DNA from: Pseudoalteromonas luteoviolacea NCIMB 1942
Lineage (GTDB): Bacteria > Pseudomonadota > Gammaproteobacteria > Enterobacterales > Alteromonadaceae
Assembly (NCBI RefSeq): GCF_001625595.1
Contig: NZ_AUXT01000163.1
Coordinates: forward strand, 1 to 55,553
Direction: 5' to 3'
DNA: 55,553 nucleotides
Part shown: positions 47,901 to 53,251 of the stretch, one piece after another
How positions within the stretch are numbered: position 1 is the stretch's first letter
Layout of the letters: every line of letters begins with the position of its first letter
Position numbers and translations under genes: made by a program
The notes under the pieces: model-generated
The model's input: only the letters and a program-made list of their open reading frames with translations
The model's database searches: none
Told to the model about the DNA's origin: nothing

Positions 47901-47991
47901 AGATGGTGATCACCTTTCAATTTTACAAAACCAAGAGGCGTTAAATCACCTCGTGGTAGAGATAGAAAGTAACTACATACTGCACAAATAA
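35929..47991 (+). CDS. NRPS 3: docking-C-A(Thr)-PCP-C-A(Leu)-PCP-E-C-A-PCP-TE
   Basis: A 4020-residue synthetase adding residues 5-7 and releasing the product. It starts at GTG inside the previous gene's stop region, after CAGAGGAG. Residues 1-55 are a TubC-like docking domain. Module A: C from 80 (HHIVSDG), A 545-1040, code D-F-W-N-I-G-M-V-H-K, canonical Thr; PCP Ser1093. Module B: C from 1154 with an unusual HHIACDA motif, A 1625-2115, code D-A-W-L-L-G-N-V-V-K, close to known Leu; PCP Ser2168 in GGDS; epimerase 2225-2650 (HHLLIDG, EGHGRE, GWMTAIYP). Module C: C 2680-3110 (HHMIMDG), A 3155-3640, code D-V-E-S-T-G-A-I-S-K, unresolved, with Glu239 hinting at a basic side chain; PCP Ser3705. The thioesterase (3760-4010) has GHSFG with Ser3838 and a late DGDH histidine. 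Confidence 0.95.
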   Translation: MNSIELQEIESLIAEALDAGVTLYAKEGRLAFRQKMEFPESLKQRVVAKKPQLLRYFQQQGKEDSSSTLTDIPKATATKYLPLSYAQEGLWFIEQLQGSRQYYMPAEFHLRGLIDVSAFRQAVRLVIERHESLRSTFHADSGSQGRPYIKVQSEFETPFEFFDVRHLSDEKSADIHACLNDFQALAFDLSKDVLIRVLLVSDNDEHWLAFNMHHIVSDGASMANLVKEVAHFYRALVREEAVPLPPLACQFSDYSQWQKTHFNDAYFERHIDYFKRILEDKSPLQSLPTDKPRSALQNEQGARFTQILSASLSKELVSLSASQQNSLFMWFMSAFMLFIGRINQQSSVLIGTPVLGRDHPQLEQLIGLFVNTLIIEAKIEPQQGFSQWQNAQQARILEALEYRSLPFDRVVELASGSRDLSHHPVVQILFSLTQGQDTKLCLPGLDVVESSSKDADSIAVKCDLELHVQHQGNELVLNWKYDRNLYERQTIAHWANSFEVMLSGIVAAPHTPVGQLPLLNEAQKQAMLAQPHYQQAHWPQHASIVSLFEQQVDKCATRIALTDTESTLSYVQLSQRVDKLAGGLQAQGLMPEQLVPVSLSRGVDMVVTLLAILKAGGAYVPIDPSYPVERIEYIISDVGSDLLVCDRHTQDLFAHFKVKCLSVESLLSTSSHQPFHSVPIRPQQLAYMIYTSGTTGKPKGVQIEHRHVVRLLHPEPSLFDFNEQDVWTMFHSFCFDFSVWEMYGALLFGGKLVMVKQGIYKDTTAFAKLLLSEKVTVLNQTPSAFYVLQSCMQSLQSQSAISPVVRYVIFGGEALQPSKIRPWYSMLPNCQLINMYGITETTVHVTFKRLSQDDLALGMSNIGQPIPTTTCYVLDSNQQLLPQGAIGELFVGGDGVGRGYWQRPELNNTRFFEVSLSARHRERVYRSGDLVRVLPNGEMTYVGRIDDQVKVRGYRIELGEIENQLRRHDWIQEAVVLLNTTAHQGATIEAFVTKQDSAQFQDMTQELKRFLKTTLPDFMLPRSVTCVTNIPLTGNGKVDKKQLLKLIGNDALTTIYEAPKSDLECLVANAFKQVLKCQQVGRQDDFFSLGGHSLLAVELMNFLQSHEQVSVSLQDIFQFPSVASLAEWVEQAKSQTDAVEEVVIPKSSDAQKAQLSYAQQRLWTLDAIKAPLQDTALYHVPLLFEIEGQLDCHALEQAWLQVVNRHEVLRTIYKESAQKKVMQQVLPIQQMPINVLDMSGASTAEVELAWLKMQRDDSQKVFELDQDLMVRVYLLKASPLHFKLLINIHHIACDAHSLRLIVKDFSQVYSDILAGNPSQAVSTNSTSKISYIDYANWQRAYLQGQAYERLCAFWQTHLADAPVVHQLPLDSARKKQAEQLGGQYIHLLDEQRAARITAQCQGLGVSSFIWLHSLFSLCVARFSHCQDVVVGSPFSGRTAHQLDNVVGFFVNTLPIRMRFDEQMTWQELIAQQKAVILAVHQNQGMPFERIVDVLHQPRDLSHHQVFQISFAFDPKDDSMLELAELKVTPTVKDQISAKFELDLTCSETESGLKLNWVYNKSLFEHATIECLAKAFDALVQSALATPNQKVSMLLMTNKNHWQTAVIQGSKQELESGSVVTQILRHSSDTAIWQRTALIDADGRKMSYQALDSASQDLAQRLVAAGVRTEDKVLLCLPSGIDWVVAMFAVMRIGGCYVPLDPHYPEARIRHIAEDSECKCAITYGAFSSTLMQCITSSQQLILLDNGLATSHPVTPNLPVSEIKKSHPAYVIYTSGTTGKPKGVVVPHQGLSNLCQWHQRVFKVDSDSVATQTASVAFDAATWEVWPYLCAGATLTFVSQATYSDAQVLTQCMNEFAVTHCFLATPIAMAVMSGNAFCPRDLAYLLVGGDKLSSIDVSRFDFKLVNNYGPTEAAVVATSGVVHSAFETIPDIGGPIDNTQLFILDKYGQLQPRGAIGELYISGAGLALGYLNRKQLTEERFINWRAPDGEVIRAFRSGDMVRLRKDGSLAYLGRNDEQVKLRGYRIELDEIAAQLQLVSEVEKCTVLMCLNANNNKQLVAFIVPSRGTPEQFCARTVEEQLCKVLPNYMLPSHYIALAAFPLTAHGKINKRALQAHFESYCAQQTTDLSLVKRTHPTVLQDQLLSLYRDVLNRAEFTTQSDFFTFGGDSILSIQLVSRARSLGVELNVSDIFTYTNVAKLSEHLAMTQQTVAPGIQQAQCNGFLEPLPAQQWFFEQTFSAPEHWNQAVMVSVDKTLSDTDIHQSVACLMRLHDSLRLVVDGKPQSSSLRFEPIIEPQQVVETLDISKVTNWHTELQMQCNLVQHSLCFDGSPLLRVVYIDTPTSEQSNRLMLVAHHLLIDGVSWRVLLEDLAQCLQASIDSQAMPERSSQANLQQIAAHFKSYAQQLDSMETWLNCVKAASQQHFFAQSTANACNEIAQLQLSLSQTQTQSLLTHANRPYNTDIQTLLLAALQFAVIQQYQVQSQVVMMEGHGRELLRDACKGSETIGWMTAIYPLHLFVNSNGLEDVICATKEALNSCQSKASEYGILRYMHPDKMCRDALQIDTRQLIFFNYLGQLDTVINQHGLLGDATESCGTLISENNHSYYAMQLTAAVNGNCLTINMDYDKAKLNVSEAEAFKSQLMQALETIVAHCEGVPSRCYTASDFPLLSACSQRQLNQLIEKYSDVGVADIYPLSHLQQGMWFQSQLSTSAIRPYLEQSRMIFKGDFDCEAFVYAWQRAIDQHSILRSAFNTLDGQPVQIVLESGVLPVRIDDNLNIPFSEQKNHLDTMAEQEYQQGITLTSAPCMRLRLLPMGKKSCGFVWTYHHMIMDGWSVPVLFSEILRFYQARIEGTNAPTMLDNYADFITCLDTETPQSAIQFWQSYLHIADEPTLLSEHLNTDAVADDCEYKEQTLQLPLALCSQISRCSAKFGLTANHVIQSVFAYWLSVCCQSQYALFGQTIAGRPTELKNMESRVGAYINTQAVLVPIDVNMAVQDYLLACKENFAALTGFTQSALSEVQSCSKIDNSRELFDVLYVFENFPQSPLGVQAQMPFEVEYRSERDQTHYPLTLAVSGREQLSLTACYQSHLLSDASATHFLAMLALLIEEVCKAPQQKLSQLPHILPNERGADKSLLIPAANIEVPGDQTGDSMPKHCSIAKVFEKVAARYEHDDAVVFYDCAAKTPTQRLSYGALNKKANQLAMWLKAQFAHLSTQPIVGICVAPGADLIISILAVLKAGGAYLPITSTLPEARKRLIADNANAVLILSDKPIWQNEQAGCETYLLNEIEITQQSSPANMAAASSPSDLCYVIYTSGTTGVPKGVMVEQKSVLSYVNFLSRQYKISNRDNYLQFASFSFDVFAEEIFCSLLNGATLVMSEQSRLLDVQMLSALSYQADLTLLSLPTAYWHQLSATSLTLNPQLRVITVGGEQMQIAALRAWQDQQGERIRLINAYGPTETTISTTLQDVTAFKGDEIAIGRAVAGIKLHILDTHLKPVPDYVAGELYVSGTALARGYLGDSEKTAQAFITDPGTGLRLYKTGDRVRVNSQHELVYIGRKDNQVKVRGYRIELAEVERQLLALEGVCQCAVVVRKDTSNHTQLVAFVELLDQHASTNELLEQLKVQLPSYMVPHLLVSVEHLPHTTNGKLDRKALTQQALQQSADQAAYLAPKSVLQKSLARQFEALLKVEQVGLDDDFFLLGGHSLLVMRLVAEIEVHLNISVPLVIVIQNPSVGALASYIEEQRSAQRQNEPQLRTLMCLQDGESGFTPVVLIAGAGGMLMAFQRLVEELDSRIPVYGLQPDEIAGEPAIIGSVGSTAAHYLQAIQAVQPAHLIGHSFGSFIGYEMVQQATWGEVRSLTVIDTPLPTQPMYSVDEAQISKFMLDNLCEFFHLTPRQNEIAHYIQMAESTKLTILAEWLEQAGIYFSKAQLERFYQAYRAQLLAKVFVNAPLSELPVTVIKASKTTVFEGREIELDMGWRRVVKDIKALEIDGDHLSILQNQEALNHLVVEIESNYILHK

Positions 47992-48043
47992 ATGTAAATA
48001 TTATGTTGTGATTTTATCTTACCTAGTTAAGGATGGGAATAGA

Positions 48044-49009
48044 ATGGATCAGTTACTAGCGCTCGATAGTGAGGCCAGCGTGGCCACAAGAGATAGGTTT
48101 ATTCATGACCTATCGGCTCACAAGCAAAGTGGATTAGCTTGGGTAAAGAGCCATATACAAGAGATCAATGCATGGGTAGACAAGGATGGCGTGGCATTAC
48201 TTCGTGGTTTGAATATAGTCAGCACAAACCAGTTTAGCAGCATTTTAGAAGCTATTTTTGGTGAGCAGTTAAGCCAGTATGTATACCGCTCTTCACCACG
48301 CACTGCACTGAGAAATAATGTTTATACCACAACGGAGTACCACGCCGCTCAGGTGATCTTGCAGCACAATGAAAATGCGTATTCGAATTGCTGGCCGATG
48401 AGAATGGGGTTTTTCTGTGTCGTTCCAGCAAAAACTGGTGGCAACACCCCACTTGCTGACAGCCGAGAAGTTTATAAGCAATTACCGATTGCTCTGTGTG
48501 ACAAGTTCGAAAAGCTCGGTGTGATGTATGTCAGAAATTACGGAGACATAGACTTACCTTGGCAAGAAGTGTTTCAGACCCAAAGTCAGGAAGAAGTGGA
48601 AGCTTACTGCTGGAAGAACGACATTATTTTTGAGTGGAAGTCTGACAATCACTTACAAACCAAGCAAATTCGACCTGCGGTGGCAATTCATCCACAAACA
48701 AAAGAAAAGGTTTGGTTTAATCAAGCGCATTTATTTCATTGTTCCAGTATCGATAATCAGATGCCGGAGTCGATGCGTGAGAGCATTGGGCTAGACAGGT
48801 TACCTCGCAATGCATATTTCGGTGATGGTAGTGAGATAAGTGCAGAAGATATTGCAACGATCAATGAGGTCTATAAGTCACTGACCTTTGCCTATCAATG
48901 GCAGCGCAATGACATTATGCTGCTCGACAACATGTTGTATACCCATGGCAGAGAGGCATATACCGGGACTCGTAAGGTCTTGGTTGGTATGGCCAAAGCG
49001 GCATATTAA
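48044..49009 (+). CDS. SyrP-like Fe(II)/2-oxoglutarate hydroxylase (TauD family)
   Basis: A TauD/TfdA-fold dioxygenase of 321 residues. Metal ligands are visible as His108-x-Glu110 in LQHNENAYS and distal His301 in YTHGREAY, with the 2-oxoglutarate-binding Arg310 in GTRKVLVGM. The HNE form (Glu rather than Asp) is typical of SyrP and related enzymes, which hydroxylate the beta-carbon of Asp or similar residues on NRPS carriers. The frame is open from GTG at 48008, but ATG at 48044 follows AAGGATGGG and gives the better start. It lies 52 bases after the thioesterase, within the operon. The likely substrate is one of the predicted Asp/Asn residues of synthetase 2; this is inference. Confidence 0.88.
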   Translation: MDQLLALDSEASVATRDRFIHDLSAHKQSGLAWVKSHIQEINAWVDKDGVALLRGLNIVSTNQFSSILEAIFGEQLSQYVYRSSPRTALRNNVYTTTEYHAAQVILQHNENAYSNCWPMRMGFFCVVPAKTGGNTPLADSREVYKQLPIALCDKFEKLGVMYVRNYGDIDLPWQEVFQTQSQEEVEAYCWKNDIIFEWKSDNHLQTKQIRPAVAIHPQTKEKVWFNQAHLFHCSSIDNQMPESMRESIGLDRLPRNAYFGDGSEISAEDIATINEVYKSLTFAYQWQRNDIMLLDNMLYTHGREAYTGTRKVLVGMAKAAY

Positions 49010-49089
49010 TGCTTTGGTATAGAAGCTAGATGAGTTTTGTTAGTAGTAGAGAAGTTGGCAAATTAACTTAACAACTCTAAGGAAAAAAA

Positions 49090-50460
49090 ATGAACGGGCT
49101 TTATCAACAGCAACTTAGGGTCGTATGCCTGTGTTGTATGAGTTTGCTTTTAACTTCGTGTTTTAAAAATAGCGTGGCAAAAGATAATACCATCACAGCA
49201 GAGCAGGTTGAGAAGTTTAAGGTCACAGTGGCTGATTACTGCGACAAGATGGTGTTTTTTGGCAGTGTATATGTGACCTCGGGTGAAAGCGTGGTGTATG
49301 AGGCCAACTGTGGACCACAAAACATTCAATACAATGTTCCTAATACTACTGACTCTAAATATCGAATTGGTTCCAATACCAAGGAGTTTGCTGCTGCAAT
49401 TTTACTGCGTTTGCTCGTTGGTAAGGATCTGAAAACAGAGACTATTGGAGACTATTTACCTTGGTACCCCAAAAATCAGTGTGCTGATGTCTCGCTACAT
49501 AATTTGTTGAGCATGTCTTCTGGTATTGATAACTACAGTGATAACCCAGATGTTTATTTGGACTGGGGGTGGCGGCCTTATTTATACGATGATACGTTGG
49601 ATTTAAATGGCCCAGAAGGGTTTGGCAACCGTTTCTGTACATGTACCGAACAAGACAATAAACCAAGCTTTACGCCTGGTTCTAAGTTCACTTATAGCAA
49701 CTGTAACTACTATCTTATTGGTAATATCATCGAGCAAATCGCGGCCGGCAAGCAAGGCCAGATAGATCCCAGTTTTTACTTTAGAAATATCGTCAAAGAG
49801 CAAATTATTGATCCGCTTAGTATGACAGACAGTGGTGCATATAATGCCATTGGTATTTATGAAAACATGACCACTGGGTATGTATTTGATGAAAACCAAT
49901 ATCTACCACTGACAACGGGCCGACCGCCGGAAACCGGCGGTCCTGCGCCTTATGAGCATATCTTCAAAAACCCATATAGCAATCCGCTAGTACTCTACTC
50001 AGCGGGTGATATGTATTCCACGGTCAAAGACATGCACAAGTGGGATCAAGGATTGTATGGCGACACCATTTTAAATGCGGAGCAAAAAGAAATGGCGTTT
50101 GCACCCTATCAAAATACGCAAAGTAGTGATGAATGTGAGTACTTCGGTTATGGCTGGTTCGTTACCTTTATCGACCCTAATCAATACGGCAAGGTGGCAG
50201 ATTGTCCTGAGGACCCGACGAGCACTAATCTAAACAAATATGAGAAATTTCTACAGTATTCAGGTAGCTACCCTTATTCATGGGTAACGAGCTTTTCTCG
50301 TTTGTTAGAGCGAGATCAAACAGTGATGGCGTTTAGTAATTATCACAAAACAGGTTATGAGTCTGACTGTATTGCAGAAGAGATCCGTAACATTATTTTC
50401 TATAACGATCGCCACCGTACTGAGCAATGCCAAGAAGTTTTGGATGGTGCAATCAACTAA
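49090..50460 (+). CDS. Serine-hydrolase lipoprotein (beta-lactamase/DD-peptidase family)
   Basis: A 456-residue exported serine hydrolase of the class C beta-lactamase/AmpH/D-aminopeptidase family. A signal peptide ends in the lipobox LTSC (Cys near residue 26), so it should be a lipoprotein. The catalytic S-x-x-K is Ser95-Lys98 in IGSNTKEF, and the Y-x-N motif is Tyr202 in FTYSNCNYY. The third motif is probably YSGS in QYSGSYPYS, in place of KTG or HxG. It is rich in Cys (DYCD, NCGP, CTC, ECEY, DCPE), suggesting disulfides. Family members near lipopeptide clusters may trim an acylated pro-peptide or hydrolyse the product. A role in maturation or self-resistance is inferred from context only. 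Confidence 0.87.
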   Translation: MNGLYQQQLRVVCLCCMSLLLTSCFKNSVAKDNTITAEQVEKFKVTVADYCDKMVFFGSVYVTSGESVVYEANCGPQNIQYNVPNTTDSKYRIGSNTKEFAAAILLRLLVGKDLKTETIGDYLPWYPKNQCADVSLHNLLSMSSGIDNYSDNPDVYLDWGWRPYLYDDTLDLNGPEGFGNRFCTCTEQDNKPSFTPGSKFTYSNCNYYLIGNIIEQIAAGKQGQIDPSFYFRNIVKEQIIDPLSMTDSGAYNAIGIYENMTTGYVFDENQYLPLTTGRPPETGGPAPYEHIFKNPYSNPLVLYSAGDMYSTVKDMHKWDQGLYGDTILNAEQKEMAFAPYQNTQSSDECEYFGYGWFVTFIDPNQYGKVADCPEDPTSTNLNKYEKFLQYSGSYPYSWVTSFSRLLERDQTVMAFSNYHKTGYESDCIAEEIRNIIFYNDRHRTEQCQEVLDGAIN

Positions 50461-50667
50461 TTAAATAGCAATTTTAAGCGGGCTGCCTGTGGTAGGGCAT
50501 AACTGATGTTGAGTGCTTTTGTCGGCCTATGTTTAACACGAATTCCTGCTTTTTCTTTTGAAATTGCAGCGATAATGGCAAGTTAGTGGCAATTAAAGTT
50601 GTACTTAAAATTGCACTGATTTGGTGGGTTCAACAACTGTTTAAATCTACATCATAGAGGATGAATT

Positions 50668-51252
50668 ATGACAGCGACAAAAACAGCAAAGGACGACAAG
50701 GCAACTGAAGCAACTGCGTCAGCATCTGCAAACGCATCTGCAACAGAACAGTCTAGCACTGCAGTGCAGGCAGAAGACCGAGCTGCCGTGGCGCAAATCA
50801 TTGTTGATAAGTACTCTAAGTGGTCATTTGGCTCTGGATTAATACCTATTCCAGCAGTCGATTTAGTGGCTTTAACGGGTATTCAAATGAAGATGATTGG
50901 TGAAATTTCCAAGGTATATGGCCAATCATATAGTGACAATAAACTGCGTGGTACGGTCAGTGCTGTGATCGGGGGATCATTCCCGCAAACGCTTGGTGGA
51001 GCTGGCTTAAGCAGCTTCTTAAAAGCGGTACCGGTGATTGGAACTTTGAGTGCGATCGCATTTATGCCAGTGGTTTCTGCTGCGTCTACTCATGCGGTGG
51101 GCAGCACCTTTATACGTCATTTCGAAAATGGTGGCACGCTAATCGATCTTAATCTTGCGAGTATTAAGGGAGATATTGCGGACATTGCTGCTAAGTATCG
51201 TAAAGATAAAGGTGATACCAGCGCACAGCCGAGTGGAGCCACTGCACCATAG
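50668..51252 (+). CDS. DUF697-type membrane-associated protein
   Basis: A 194-residue protein. The first 40 residues are a low-complexity Ala/Thr/Ser/Glu region. Then comes DRAAVAQIIVDKYSKWSFGSGLIPIPAVDLVALTGIQMKMIGEISKVYG, typical of DUF697, with Gly/Ala-rich hydrophobic segments (AVIGGSFPQTLGGAGLSSFLKAVPVIGTLSAIAFMPVVSA) that could insert into the membrane. The C-terminus is charged. ATAGAGGATGA precedes the ATG. DUF697 often appears fused to GTPases or as a stand-alone helper. Here it could aid membrane protection or export; the function is unknown. Confidence 0.78.
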   Translation: MTATKTAKDDKATEATASASANASATEQSSTAVQAEDRAAVAQIIVDKYSKWSFGSGLIPIPAVDLVALTGIQMKMIGEISKVYGQSYSDNKLRGTVSAVIGGSFPQTLGGAGLSSFLKAVPVIGTLSAIAFMPVVSAASTHAVGSTFIRHFENGGTLIDLNLASIKGDIADIAAKYRKDKGDTSAQPSGATAP

Positions 51253-51265
51253 TAGTGGCTAATCT

Positions 51266-51300
51266 TAGATAAACCAACGGATTACCTGTTGGTTTATCTA
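51266..51300 (+). terminator. Perfect hairpin between DUF697 gene and small membrane gene
   Basis: TAGATAAACCAAC (51266-51278) pairs perfectly with GTTGGTTTATCTA (51288-51300) around a nine-base loop. There is no T-run afterwards on the plus strand, so it may be a partial terminator, an mRNA-stabilising hairpin or a processing site that lowers expression of the downstream genes. Confidence 0.6.
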
Positions 51301-51330
51301 TGCAAAATAAGGACTTTTGAGGAGCATATT

Positions 51331-51507
51331 ATGATTATCGCTTTGTATTTGGTGCTATGTATCTTGTCGGGGTATTGGGGGCGAAACACGTTTGCTGGCC
51401 CTGTTGGTTTTTTTCTTATTGGATTGTTTTGCACTCCGATTGTGAGTTTATTGATTTTATTACTTGCTCAAATGCGCCAGCCTCAACAGGAAAGTGAGGA
51501 CGATTAA
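51331..51507 (+). CDS. Small hydrophobic membrane protein
   Basis: A 58-residue protein with two predicted membrane helices: IIALYLVLCILSGYWGR at about 2-18 and GFFLIGLFCTPIVSLLILLLA at about 26-46. A charged tail QMRQPQQESEDD follows. The frame is open from 51289, but ATG at 51331 has GAGGAG at ideal distance. It sits directly before the exporter gene. It resembles many short inner-membrane proteins of unknown function and may be an exporter accessory; no family is recognised. Confidence 0.7.
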   Translation: MIIALYLVLCILSGYWGRNTFAGPVGFFLIGLFCTPIVSLLILLLAQMRQPQQESEDD

Positions 51508-51589
51508 ACACGCTAAAAACTGGATGCGCTAAACGTGCAAGGTTGCCAGATGCGACGTTGCTCATAACAACAATGATAAGAAAACGACA

Positions 51590-53251
51590 ATGGTATTATA
51601 CGATCTGATCAGTCGGAATATAAAAATTAAAAAAAGGACTTTCGTAATGCTGGGCTGTATTTCGGGCCTTGCGAACGCGTTGGTACTTGCTTTGATTAAT
51701 AATGTCTCTGAAAATATTTCGGACATTCATAAAGAAAACCACATTCTTTATTATTTGGTGTTGTTTATTTTGACCATCTCTATTTATGGTTTAACACAAC
51801 AGCGCTTAATGACAAAAGCGGCCAAAATGGTTGAAAAAGCCATTGATAGGTTACGTGTACAAATATTCGAGTGTGTACGTCATACCGAGCTATCAACCTT
51901 AGAGAAAATAGGCAAAGAGCGTATTTTCAATACACTCAGTAAAGAGCTGCAAACCATTTCGCAATCTGCACAGTTATTTGTCATTATCGGTCAATCTATT
52001 AGCTTGGTGTTTTTTACCTCTTTGTACATTGCTTGGCACTCGTTTGTGGCATTTTTGGTGATCTCCATTTTAATTTTAATGGGGGCGAGTATTCACCGCT
52101 TAAGAGCGAATGAAATTCAGCGCAATATGCAATTGTCCTTTGAGAGCGAAAATAAGCTTATTCAGCGCCTATCTGACTTACTTGATGGCTTCAAAGAGGT
52201 CAAACTGAGCGTACCAAGAGCGGATGATTTAGAGTATGAGTTTGTGATGGACTCAACCCGCGCAAAGCGCGCTAAAACCACAACTCAGACTTTGTTTGCA
52301 ACCGACTTTGTACTGTCGCAAATCACTTTTTTTGCAGCAACAGGTGCGATGGTGTTTATTGTGCCAAGCCTCTCTCATGTTTATACCGACGTGGTAATAA
52401 AGGTCACCACAGCTTCGCTTTTCTTGATTGGTCCAATTACCAGTATTGTTGGCGGGATCCCTATTTACACTACTGCTACTGAAGCAGCGCAAAATGTTTT
52501 GACATTGGAAGACGATTTACGCCGAGAGTCAACGTCGCAACATAACCTCGAGCATGATCATGTTTCACATGTACATAGCTTTGACGAATTGCGATTCGAA
52601 GGCGCGTATTATCAACATGCACACAAAGGGGGCGATCGACCTTTCTTTGTTGGTCCTGTGGATCTCAGTATTAAACGTGGACAGGTGACCTTTATCACGG
52701 GTGGCAATGGCAGTGGGAAAACGACGTTTATTCGCATGCTAACAGGCCTTTATGAACTGCAAGCGGGGCAAATTGTGCTTGATGGGCAGCCTGTTACCGA
52801 GAGCTTAAGAGATGGCTACCGCAGTTTATTCACCGCTGTTTTCTCTGACTTCCATTTATTTAAACAGCTTTACGGGATCCATCACAACAGTCAAGAAGAG
52901 ATTGATGATTGGCTTGTGTTTTTAGAAATGAACACCAAAGTGAGCGTTAAGGATGGTGAGTTTAGCAGCATAGACCTATCTACTGGGCAACGCAAACGCT
53001 TGGCGCTATTGAGCACCATATTAGAAAATCGACCAATATACATTTTCGATGAATGGGCGGCGGACCAAGACCCAATTTTTAGACGTAAATTCTATGAAAA
53101 AGTACTACCTAAGTTGAAAGAGCGTGGTAATACCGTAATTGCCATCACCCACGATGACGCCTACTTCCACCTCGCAGATGTGCACTTAAAAATGGTCGAA
53201 GGACAGTTAATGGAACACCATGAAGTTGAGGGTAAAGGAGTAACATCATGA
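51590..53251 (+). CDS. Cyclic-peptide ABC exporter (SyrD/PvdE type)
   Basis: A 553-residue half-transporter with the membrane domain (six helices expected, residues about 1-290) fused to an ATPase. Walker A is GGNGSGKTT near 372-380, the signature is LSTGQRKRLA near 462, and Walker B is IYIFDEWAADQDPIFRRKFY near 484. The FDEWAADQDP form is characteristic of the SyrD/PvdE cyclic-peptide exporter family, which moves lipopeptides or pyoverdine precursors across the inner membrane. Its stop overlaps the SPFH gene by four bases (ATGA). It most probably exports the lipopeptide made by the three synthetases, to the periplasm where the serine-hydrolase lipoprotein would act. Confidence 0.95.
   Translation: MVLYDLISRNIKIKKRTFVMLGCISGLANALVLALINNVSENISDIHKENHILYYLVLFILTISIYGLTQQRLMTKAAKMVEKAIDRLRVQIFECVRHTELSTLEKIGKERIFNTLSKELQTISQSAQLFVIIGQSISLVFFTSLYIAWHSFVAFLVISILILMGASIHRLRANEIQRNMQLSFESENKLIQRLSDLLDGFKEVKLSVPRADDLEYEFVMDSTRAKRAKTTTQTLFATDFVLSQITFFAATGAMVFIVPSLSHVYTDVVIKVTTASLFLIGPITSIVGGIPIYTTATEAAQNVLTLEDDLRRESTSQHNLEHDHVSHVHSFDELRFEGAYYQHAHKGGDRPFFVGPVDLSIKRGQVTFITGGNGSGKTTFIRMLTGLYELQAGQIVLDGQPVTESLRDGYRSLFTAVFSDFHLFKQLYGIHHNSQEEIDDWLVFLEMNTKVSVKDGEFSSIDLSTGQRKRLALLSTILENRPIYIFDEWAADQDPIFRRKFYEKVLPKLKERGNTVIAITHDDAYFHLADVHLKMVEGQLMEHHEVEGKGVTS

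Noticed and set aside
48008..48043. Extended GTG start for the hydroxylase
   Set aside because: The 12 extra residues have no ribosome binding site ahead of them, whereas ATG at 48044 has a good one at proper spacing.
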